Positions 1-5,193 of a DNA stretch of 13,860 nucleotides are shown here, one piece after another. The first letter of the stretch is position 1. Every line of letters begins with the position of its first letter. Origin of the DNA: JAGLTZ01 sp964637695 (GTDB lineage: Bacteria; Blakebacterota; Blakebacteria; Blakebacterales; Blakebacteraceae); NCBI GenBank assembly GCA_964637695.1, contig CAZWVF010000063.1, forward strand, positions 1-13,860, written 5' to 3'. The position numbers were made by a program, and so were the translations under genes. The notes beneath the pieces were generated by a model, which worked only from the letters and a program-made list of their open reading frames with translations, made no database searches and was not told the DNA's origin.

Positions 1-123
1 CTCAGTAGATATTCTACTCATCCGGAATATCGAGTCGACACAGCGCAGGGCCCGGCCGATCCCGGGTCAAGACTGCAGATGTCTCTGCGAATCACGTTTT
101 ATGGTGAGGATTGCTTCAAATGA
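1..123 (+). CDS. Possible 3' end of an unidentified gene, perhaps an outer-membrane beta-barrel
   Basis: Frame 1 is open from the window edge to a TGA at 121-123, giving about 40 residues. Near the end the translation reads LQMSLRITF, an alternating polar/hydrophobic strand ending in Phe. This resembles the last strand of TonB-dependent receptors and similar outer-membrane barrels, but seven further residues (YGEDCFK) follow it. An open stretch of this length can arise by chance and there is no start to judge, so both the gene and its identity are tentative. The 51 bp between the stop and the next start hold no clear terminator. Confidence 0.3.
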   Translation, partial: LSRYSTHPEYRVDTAQGPADPGSRLQMSLRITFYGEDCFK

Positions 124-174
124 ACCTATGATTTAATCAGGCATCGGAACTATTCATATCGGGGATGTGAAATC

Positions 175-954
175 ATGAAAAAACTGGCACTCCTTTCTCT
201 CTGTTCCTTTCTGTTTCTGCCGGGCTGTTTCGACATAGAAACAAATCTGGTCATAGAGGAAGATCTCTCTGGAACAGCCGGGCTGTCCATCACAATGGAT
301 ATGGAACCGATGGTGTACGTTATGGCGTCAATGTCGCGTTCTTTTTCCGGTGAAGAAGGTCCTCCGACAGAGGAAGATCTGAACAAGGCCCGCCAGGACA
401 TAATCGAAGGGATGGAGGGGGAAGACAACCTCTCAGATGAAGCGATGCGCAGGGAAGCCGAAGAGGAGCTTCCGGAGGGTTTTGAACTGCTGGAGATGAC
501 ACTTGTGCGGGAGGGTTTGATCACCAGGGTCGATTACCTGGTTCGTTTCCCCCATATAAACCGACTGCATGAATTGAAGCTGAGTAAACCGGGCAAGGCA
601 GAGGGTGAGATGCCGGGGGAACCGTCGGCCGAGGATTTCAAGGCTCTATCTGAACCATTTGCGAATTTCCAGCTGATGGATGAGGGAGACACATATCTGC
701 TGAAGACGAAGGTGTCCAATCCGGTGGATGAAGCCAGAGAGGGCGGGATGGGTATGGAGGGAATCGATGAGATGCTCGAGAACATCTTCGCAAATCTGAT
801 GATTGCGATGACCATACAGGTACCGGGAGAGGTGATCGAACACAATGCCACACGGACGGAGGGGAAGAACCTGATCTGGGAATTCAACCTGGAGACGCTG
901 CGCAGCGTGACCGTGTCAGATCTGGAATACCTGATGGTGCGTTTCAGGAAATAG
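175..954 (+). CDS. Uncharacterised lipoprotein, LppM/DUF3153-like
   Basis: The protein of 259 residues starts with a lipoprotein signal: two Lys, a hydrophobic core and the lipobox LPGC, with Cys18 as the predicted lipidated residue. The mature part is acidic, with a charged, likely helical stretch around residues 58-100. Near residues 213-235 it reads IQVPGEVIEHNA followed by Trp235, the 'PG-V...N...W' pattern seen in LppM/DUF3153-type lipoproteins. Unlike many of those it has no C-terminal membrane helix. A GGGGA Shine-Dalgarno lies about 10 bases before the ATG. The gene converges with the sulfatase gene, with 11 bp between the two stops. The function is unknown. The lipoprotein call is firm; the family assignment is from memory of the motif pattern. 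Confidence 0.8.
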   Translation: MKKLALLSLCSFLFLPGCFDIETNLVIEEDLSGTAGLSITMDMEPMVYVMASMSRSFSGEEGPPTEEDLNKARQDIIEGMEGEDNLSDEAMRREAEEELPEGFELLEMTLVREGLITRVDYLVRFPHINRLHELKLSKPGKAEGEMPGEPSAEDFKALSEPFANFQLMDEGDTYLLKTKVSNPVDEAREGGMGMEGIDEMLENIFANLMIAMTIQVPGEVIEHNATRTEGKNLIWEFNLETLRSVTVSDLEYLMVRFRK

Positions 955-965
955 TCAGGTTGAGA

Positions 966-2468
966 TCAAGGGCGTACAAGGGGAAAGAGCTCAGATTCTG
1001 TTCGACCGTTCACCATTATATCTGCGATCCTTGCGACTATTTCAGGATGTGATGCGGCCACATTGTTCTCTTCGCTGATATCATCCCTGAGGTTGTAGAG
1101 TTCGATATCCCTGTCGACCCGCAGGCGGACCGCCTTCCAGTCGCCCATGCGGACCGCCTGTTTCCTGCCGTGTTCCCAGTACAGGTACTCATGCTCGACC
1201 TGCTCACCGGTCCGTCCGAGAAGGGTCGGCAGCAGTGATATGCCGTCAATGTCGGTCGGTGTCTCCACTGCGGTCAGTTCGGTGAATGTGGGGAGGAAAT
1301 CCCAGAAGGCCGAAATGTGGTCATTGACCGAACCAGGTTCTATCATGCCCGGCCAGCGGGCGATGAGGGGGACGCGGATTCCGCCTTCGTAAAGATCCTG
1401 CTTCAATCCCCTGAATCCTGCAGCGCTGTTGAAGAATGTAGAGTCGGTACCTCCGTTAAAGGTCGGACCATTGTCACTGGTGAAGATGATCATGGTGTCT
1501 TCGTCGAGTCCCAGCTCTTTCACCAGCGAGACTATCCTGCCTATCTCCCTGTCCATTCTGGTGATCATGGCGGCATATCCGGCCCTCGGGGTTGGATGAG
1601 GCAGGTAGCCACGTTCTCCCTTGTATGGTGTTTCGGGGAATGCTCCTTCATATTCTTTCAGGGAATCTTCCGGAACCTGAATAGAAACATGAGGCACCGG
1701 AAAGGGCAGGTAGAGAAAGAAAGGATTGTCTCTGTTCCTCGATATGAATTCGAGGGCCTCCTCAATCATGTAATCCATCGAATACTGTTCACCCGAGTAC
1801 TCCTCGTAGGAACTTCTGTCATAGGGGTCTCTATCTTCAGGGAGTCTCTTGTTCGCACGTAAATATTTGTTCCCCTCCAGTATGTGCTTCTCCCCGTTTC
1901 TCCACAGATGGGTTGGATAGTAGTTGTGAGCCACTCTCTGGCAGAGATATCCGTACCAGTGGTCAAAACCCTGCTGGTTCGGTGCTCCGGTGCTGCCAGG
2001 GCCGCCCAGCCCCCACTTCCCGATCGCCCCGGTTGCATATCCTGCCGATTGCAGGAGTGTTCCTATCGTTACGGTTCCTGGCAGCAGGGGGCGCTGACCC
2101 TCCAGCTCCGGATCATTCCAGACATCTCCCCGCTCCGGCATCTCATCATTGTTTCTGATGTATGCGTGACCCGTGTGTTTTCCGGTAAGGAGAGTGCAGC
2201 GTGAAGGAGCACAGACCGGACTCCCTGAATAGTGCTGGGTGAATCTCATTCCTTCGGCTGCCAGCTCATCGATGAAGGGAGTTCTGATTTTCTGCTGGCC
2301 GTAACAACCTAGTTCTCCATACCCGAGATCATCGGCAAGGATGAAAATGATATTCGGCGTGTTCCGCCTGCCCGGTCTGCCGCACGATTGGAGCCGGGGC
2401 AGAGTCATAGCTGCTGCTCCGTATCCAGCGGTTCTTAGAAAACTCCTGCGATCGATTCTGCCTGTCAT
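966..2468 (-). CDS. Tat-exported sulfatase (arylsulfatase family, formylglycine type)
   Basis: This hydrolase of sulfate esters acts outside the cytoplasm. The N-terminus has a twin-arginine signal (DRRSFLR) followed by an Ala-rich hydrophobic stretch and LQSC, a possible lipobox, so the enzyme may be a Tat-exported lipoprotein. Counting from the upstream GTG at 2474, the metal-binding ADDLGYG has Asp48/Asp49 and the sulfatase signature is C88-A-P-S-R92. Cys88 is the residue converted to formylglycine in this family. GKWGLG (Lys153), PH at 261-262, SDNGP (Asp334/Asn335) and LYEGGIRVP complete the active site. The length of about 500 residues is normal. The start is uncertain: ATG 2468 (given here) has AGGTGG very close upstream, and in-frame GTG 2474 is two codons earlier. 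No maturase or transporter gene is nearby, so the substrate cannot be inferred. A 22-bp hairpin lies just upstream. Confidence 0.93.
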   Translation of the reverse strand: MTGRIDRRSFLRTAGYGAAAMTLPRLQSCGRPGRRNTPNIIFILADDLGYGELGCYGQQKIRTPFIDELAAEGMRFTQHYSGSPVCAPSRCTLLTGKHTGHAYIRNNDEMPERGDVWNDPELEGQRPLLPGTVTIGTLLQSAGYATGAIGKWGLGGPGSTGAPNQQGFDHWYGYLCQRVAHNYYPTHLWRNGEKHILEGNKYLRANKRLPEDRDPYDRSSYEEYSGEQYSMDYMIEEALEFISRNRDNPFFLYLPFPVPHVSIQVPEDSLKEYEGAFPETPYKGERGYLPHPTPRAGYAAMITRMDREIGRIVSLVKELGLDEDTMIIFTSDNGPTFNGGTDSTFFNSAAGFRGLKQDLYEGGIRVPLIARWPGMIEPGSVNDHISAFWDFLPTFTELTAVETPTDIDGISLLPTLLGRTGEQVEHEYLYWEHGRKQAVRMGDWKAVRLRVDRDIELYNLRDDISEENNVAASHPEIVARIADIMVNGRTESELFPLVRP

Positions 2469-2482
2469 ATCCACCTGCTGTA

Positions 2483-2504
2483 GCCGGGGATCTCTGATCC
2501 CGGC
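2483..2504 (-). promoter_or_regulatory. Hairpin or operator-like inverted repeat in the sulfatase leader
   Basis: The arms GCCGGG(g)ATC and GATCCCGGC form a 9-bp stem with one bulged G and a TCT loop. It ends 15 bp before the sulfatase ATG, directly upstream of the AGGTGG ribosome-binding sequence. It could be an mRNA hairpin affecting translation or a protein-binding palindrome. The structure is visible in the sequence; any role is inference. Confidence 0.35.
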
Positions 2505-2594
2505 AGGGGAACAGCAATTGCATGATCGGAATTGATCTTAACGGGAATTCGGCGGTCGATTACAGAAGAAAGGATCGCAGGACGGGTGGGCGCC

Positions 2595-2623
2595 CCCTCC
2601 CAGGAGGGAAAAGTGGGAGAGGG
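2595..2623. repeat. GC-rich hairpin CCCTCCCA / TGGGAGAGGG
   Basis: CCCTCCCA at 2595-2602 pairs with TGGGAGAGGG at 2614-2623 with one bulged base, around an 11-base loop. It lies in the gene-free stretch between the sulfatase and ferredoxin genes. There is no T-run, so it is not a standard intrinsic terminator. Together with the neighbouring palindromes it fills most of the 380-bp spacer 2469-2848, in which I see no gene. Confidence 0.4.
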
Positions 2624-2633
2624 CTCCCGGTTC

Positions 2634-2667
2634 GGTGCGCCGCCTGGCAACTGCGGAACGGTGCACC
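2634..2667. repeat. Diverged relative of the 28-bp palindrome found at 8472-8534
   Basis: The segment begins GGTGCGCCGCC and ends GCGGAACGGTGCACC, an imperfect inverted repeat. Aligned with the reverse strand of the unit at 8472-8499 it agrees at about 20 of 28 positions, and most differences are transitions. It abuts copy A of the long palindrome. I read it as a third, decayed member of the small palindrome family. Confidence 0.4.
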
Positions 2668-2668
2668 T

Positions 2669-2850
2669 AGGAGCCTGTCGGAGTAAGCCACCGGCTGCGG
2701 TCTGCGCCGGCAACCGGCCGACGGCGTTGGCTTTCGCCGGATGTCCTCAACGTAGCACAGTGGCTACGTTTCCGGGCCTCCGGCTCAGCCGCCTGGTCGG
2801 GCCGGCGCCAGAGCAAACCTCGCGTTCGCCGGTTACTCCGACAGGCACCT
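2669..2850 (-). repeat. ~180-bp imperfect palindrome, copy A
   Basis: This is one of three related long hairpins in the window. The outer arms are AGGAGCCTGTCGGAGTAA and TTACTCCGACAGGCACCT, with one mismatch. The apical stem is AACGTAGC / GCTACGTT around a six-base loop ACAGTG. Most of the sequence between can also pair, including CCGGATGTCC with GGGCCTCCGG. Its right end coincides with the stop codon of the leftward ferredoxin gene (2849-2851). CACCTAG occurs on both sides (2664-2670 and 2846-2852), which could be a 7-bp target duplication or chance. Open frames inside it are artefacts of base composition. It may act as a 3'-end RNA structure or be a non-autonomous mobile element. Confidence 0.85.
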
Positions 2851-3691
2851 AGACAGGAAGGGCTTCGCCTATCCTGCCGTTGACAGTGATGGTTACATCT
2901 TCGAACGGGATGTCCCTGCCGCTCGACTCGATGGCCTGGTGGGTGATCATGGGAAGACCGAAACAGCAGGGCACCTCCATGTGCACGCAGGTAATCGAGG
3001 AGATATCGTTTGACTTCAGTATCTCTGTGATCTTTTCCATGTAGAAGGAAGCGTCGTCCAGTTTCGGGCAGCCGATCAGAAGCACTTTCCCCTCCAGAAG
3101 CTCCTCGTGGAATCCCGGATATGCAAAGGGGACGCAATCGGCTGCAATCAGCAGGTCGGCTCCCTGGAAACAGGGAGCGTTGACCGGCAGGAGCTTTATC
3201 TGGACGGGCCAGTGGGTCAGCCTCGAGGCCGGTTTGTATCCTGATGGAAGGTCCGCTTCGGGGCCTGTTTCGTTTTCGATCTCCTGCGGAATAGAACCTG
3301 CACGGGCGCAGGCGGCGATCTGAACCTGATCCGTGAGCTTTTCAGGTATCTTGATATCCGATTCTTCCAGGTATGCGACAGCCTCACGGTAGAGGCTCAT
3401 CTCACCGTGGTCCTTCAGATGCTCCAGGTGAGCTGCGATTGTGTTATCACCGTGTTTAACGATATTGGCCATGACCTTGCGCTCGTCGTACGGTGCGGCT
3501 TCACGTTCTACGACGGTCATTGCACCTTCCGGACAATGTCCAATACAGGCTCCGAGCCCGTCGCAGAAGAGATCGCTTACCAGCCGCGCCTTGCCATCAA
3601 TTATCTGAAGCGCCCCTTCAGGGCAGTTTGGTATGCAGAGCCCGCAACCGTTGCATAGATCGTCCTCAATTGTGATGATCTTTCTAAGCAT
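2849..3691 (-). CDS. 4Fe-4S ferredoxin-type iron-sulfur protein
   Basis: This cytoplasmic protein of 280 residues has a two-cluster ferredoxin domain at its N-terminus. The first site is complete (Cys13, Cys16, Cys19, Cys23, then Pro). The second reads CDGLGACIGHCP, with Cys43, Cys49 and Cys53 but Leu46 where the fourth Cys normally sits. I recall this CDGLGAC form as recurrent in the family, so it may hold a 3Fe or alternatively liganded cluster. The remaining 200 residues match a conserved domain found with such ferredoxins in anaerobes, with ADLLIAADCVPFAY, IGCPKLDD and HMEVPCCFG contributing Cys186, Cys208, Cys242 and Cys243. The electron partner is not known. AGGAG lies six bases before the ATG, and the gene overlaps the Rrf2 gene by 8 bp, so the two are translationally coupled. 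Confidence 0.88.
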   Translation of the reverse strand: MLRKIITIEDDLCNGCGLCIPNCPEGALQIIDGKARLVSDLFCDGLGACIGHCPEGAMTVVEREAAPYDERKVMANIVKHGDNTIAAHLEHLKDHGEMSLYREAVAYLEESDIKIPEKLTDQVQIAACARAGSIPQEIENETGPEADLPSGYKPASRLTHWPVQIKLLPVNAPCFQGADLLIAADCVPFAYPGFHEELLEGKVLLIGCPKLDDASFYMEKITEILKSNDISSITCVHMEVPCCFGLPMITHQAIESSGRDIPFEDVTITVNGRIGEALPV

Positions 3692-4109
3692 TGAGAACTC
3701 CTGCTGTGTCTGCCAGTCTGCTCAGTTTGGTATTTGCCAGGTTCTCTCTGAACTGCCTGTCCAGGGATCCGAGTATCTCACTGAAGATGCATTTCTCACC
3801 ACCACAGGCGGAGGATGCCAGCAGGCAGCCCTCAGTTTCGACAGGTCCTTCAACGGCAGCGTAGATGTCCATCAGAGTGATCTCATCGGCGTCACCTGCC
3901 AGCTTAAAGCCGCCTGACGGGCCTCTGGTCGAATGAACATACCCGTTATGCTCGAGTGTCTTGAGAACCTTTGCCAGGTGGGCGCTCGATGCTCCCAGAA
4001 TTCCGGCGATATCCTTCGTCGTGACGATATCGTCGGGTCGGCCTGCCAGCACTGCCATCGAATGCAGTGCCAGGGAAACCGATTCGCGTATTTTCACCAG
4101 CTTTGACAT
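3684..4109 (-). CDS. Rrf2-family transcriptional regulator with three cluster cysteines
   Basis: The protein is 141 residues, a normal Rrf2 length. It has a winged helix-turn-helix with the characteristic VTTKDIAGILGASSAHLAKVL recognition region, near residues 29-49, followed by HSTRGPSGGF. Cys95, Cys102 and Cys107 (spacing CX6CX4C) lie where IscR and NsrR bind an Fe-S cluster, so it probably senses redox state, nitric oxide or cluster supply. I would not choose between IscR-like and NsrR-like from the sequence alone. AGGAG lies 8 bases before the ATG. The gene overlaps the downstream ferredoxin gene, its likeliest target along with itself. The start codon lies within the 55-bp duplication beside the assembly gap. 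The coding sequence is intact. Confidence 0.93.
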   Translation of the reverse strand: MSKLVKIRESVSLALHSMAVLAGRPDDIVTTKDIAGILGASSAHLAKVLKTLEHNGYVHSTRGPSGGFKLAGDADEITLMDIYAAVEGPVETEGCLLASSACGGEKCIFSEILGSLDRQFRENLANTKLSRLADTAGVLNA

Positions 4110-4110
4110 T

Positions 4111-4126
4111 GTTCAGACTCCTGAAC
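4111..4126 (-). promoter_or_regulatory. Perfect inverted repeat over the Rrf2 ribosome-binding site
   Basis: GTTCAG-ACTC-CTGAAC is a 6-bp perfect inverted repeat with a 4-base spacer. It contains the AGGAG of the Rrf2 gene (on the plus strand CTCCT at 4118-4122), so in mRNA it could fold over the Shine-Dalgarno, or in DNA it could be an operator. Its role is inferred. Confidence 0.35.
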
Positions 4127-4137
4127 GCGCATATATA

Positions 4138-4151
4138 AGTAATTAAGTACT
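4138..4151 (-). promoter_or_regulatory. Candidate operator AGTACTTAATTACT upstream of the Rrf2 gene
   Basis: Read on the minus strand this 14-mer is a near palindrome (12 of 14 positions symmetric), AT-rich like many Rrf2-family sites. It lies between the proposed -10 element and the Shine-Dalgarno, around the expected transcription start, where a repressor would act. It is a candidate for autoregulation only. Confidence 0.35.
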
Positions 4152-4160
4152 ATAATACCA

Positions 4161-4260
4161 NNNNNNNNNNNNNNNNNNNNNNNNNNNNNNNNNNNNNNNN
4201 NNNNNNNNNNNNNNNNNNNNNNNNNNNNNNNNNNNNNNNNNNNNNNNNNNNNNNNNNNNN
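4161..4260. other. Assembly gap of 100 N
   Basis: Exactly 100 Ns, a conventional scaffolder placeholder. Because the two sides share 55 identical bases, the true distance is probably zero once the overlap is merged. The nitroreductase stop and the Rrf2 start would then be about 102 bp apart. Confidence 0.95.
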
Positions 4261-4315
4261 ACATTGTTCAGACTCCTGAACGCGCATATATAAGTAATTA
4301 AGTACTATAATACCA
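4261..4315. repeat. Right copy of the 55-bp exact duplication flanking the gap
   Basis: Identical to 4106-4160. It carries the complement of an ATG with no reading frame behind it, as expected for an assembly overlap rather than a second gene start. Confidence 0.9.
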
Positions 4316-4334
4316 TAATTCTTGCGGAATACAA
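4307..4334 (-). promoter_or_regulatory. Possible sigma-70-type promoter for the Rrf2-ferredoxin genes
   Basis: On the minus strand TTGTAT (4334-4329) and TATTAT (4312-4307) are separated by 16 bases, in the right orientation for the Rrf2 gene once the gap overlap is collapsed. The -10 element is also present in the left duplicate at 4152-4157. The match is fair, not strong. Confidence 0.35.
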
Positions 4335-4343
4335 CCAATCTAA

Positions 4344-4361
4344 TTATTCCGGTTATTCCGG
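4344..4361. repeat. Tandem 9-bp direct repeat TTATTCCGG x2
   Basis: Two exact head-to-tail copies at 4344-4352 and 4353-4361 sit just behind the nitroreductase stop and upstream of the proposed Rrf2 promoter. They could be an activator site or chance. Confidence 0.5.
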
Positions 4362-4366
4362 AAGAC

Positions 4367-4948
4367 TTAATCGCCGAATTCCCTGACGATCAGCTCGCTG
4401 ATGGGGCGCTTCGGTACGTGGTGGACATTCTCCTCATCACGCCAGTAACGGATATCACCGTCGGGGCCGACACCTTCAATCTCAACGGTTTCCACGGGCC
4501 TGCCCAGAGCGAGAACCAGAAGGATCTCATACTGGTCCGGTATATCGAGGTTGTTCCTGAGGCCTTCCATATCTATAGAACCGATGATGCAGCCTCCCAA
4601 TCCCTTCTCAGTCGCACCCAGCAGGATCGATTGAGCCGCGATTCCATGGTCGCAACCGAACGACTCCTTTATTTCGGTATCACCCAGAATCACGATATAG
4701 GCTGAAGGCCTCTCACCGGGGGAGGGGCCTGCCCACTCCTCCAGGTATCCAGCCCACCGGGTGTGCCTGAATATGAGATCGTTTGTATCCCGATCGCTGC
4801 TGAGGATGTACTTCAGGGGCTGCATATTGGCACCCGATGCTGAGAGCCTGGCCAGGTCCACCAGTTCGCGCAGCAGTTCTACAGCTATCGGGTGATCCTG
4901 ATCGAACCTGCGGTAGCTGCGGTTGCGGCGGATAAGGTCCTTGAACAT
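4367..4948 (-). CDS. Nitroreductase-family FMN oxidoreductase
   Basis: This is a small flavoprotein that reduces nitro, quinone or related acceptors with NAD(P)H; the natural substrate cannot be read from sequence. From the ATG at 4948 it is 193 residues. RRNRSYRRF near residues 7-15, SGANMQP at 38-44, DHGIAAQS at 100-107 and GLGGCIIG at 116-123 are the FMN-binding motifs of the family. I chose 4948 because GAGGAGAG lies at proper distance before it. The in-frame ATG at 4966 and the open frame back to 5005 place that Shine-Dalgarno inside the coding region. The gene lies directly upstream of Rrf2 and ferredoxin on the same strand, about 102 bp away after removing the false gap, so the three may be co-regulated. 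Confidence 0.9.
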   Translation of the reverse strand: MFKDLIRRNRSYRRFDQDHPIAVELLRELVDLARLSASGANMQPLKYILSSDRDTNDLIFRHTRWAGYLEEWAGPSPGERPSAYIVILGDTEIKESFGCDHGIAAQSILLGATEKGLGGCIIGSIDMEGLRNNLDIPDQYEILLVLALGRPVETVEIEGVGPDGDIRYWRDEENVHHVPKRPISELIVREFGD

Positions 4949-5193
4949 CCTTCTCTCCTCTACCATGGATAATCGAGCTTCAGCGCAGAAGAGAAGGATT
5001 CGCACTGATTCGCAGCACGGTCTTCCTCCCTACTTTAAATATTTGAAGATCCATTGTAGTATCGCACCGGTCGGAGGAGCATGCAGAAATTCAACTCCAG
5101 ATTCGGTTTTTCTCCCACATTTTTCGTGTTACTCTCATCGGGTCCGACGACACATATAGATCGTTTCAACTATTCGACGGGGAGGATGCGGTC
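4949..5193. promoter_or_regulatory. Divergent intergenic region between nitroreductase and EEP-Omp85 genes
   Basis: This 245-bp stretch must hold the promoters of both divergent genes. A TATAGA hexamer at 5155-5160 could be a -10 for the rightward gene, but I find no -35 at good spacing. TACAAT on the minus strand near 5054-5059 could serve the nitroreductase, again without a clear partner. No convincing operator was seen. Confidence 0.3.

Larger units (their letters stand above)
4106..4160. repeat. Left copy of a 55-bp exact duplication flanking the gap
   Basis: These 55 bases, starting at the Rrf2 start codon, recur without change at 4261-4315 on the other side of the Ns. An exact duplication ending precisely at the gap on one side and beginning precisely after it on the other is what overlapping contig ends look like, and 55 is a common de Bruijn k-mer size. 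The biological sequence most likely has one copy. Confidence 0.9.

Noticed and set aside
1317..1862. Plus-strand open frame of 181 codons opposite the sulfatase
   Set aside because: It lies wholly inside a gene with a complete sulfatase active site and has no recognisable domain or ribosome-binding site.
2667..3137. Minus-strand frame of 156 codons over palindrome A and the ferredoxin gene
   Set aside because: It is out of frame with the ferredoxin and partly translates the repeat; similar Arg-rich translations occur over the other copies.
4150..4338. Minus-strand open frame across the gap
   Set aside because: It is translated through Ns and the duplicated assembly overlap; there is no gene.
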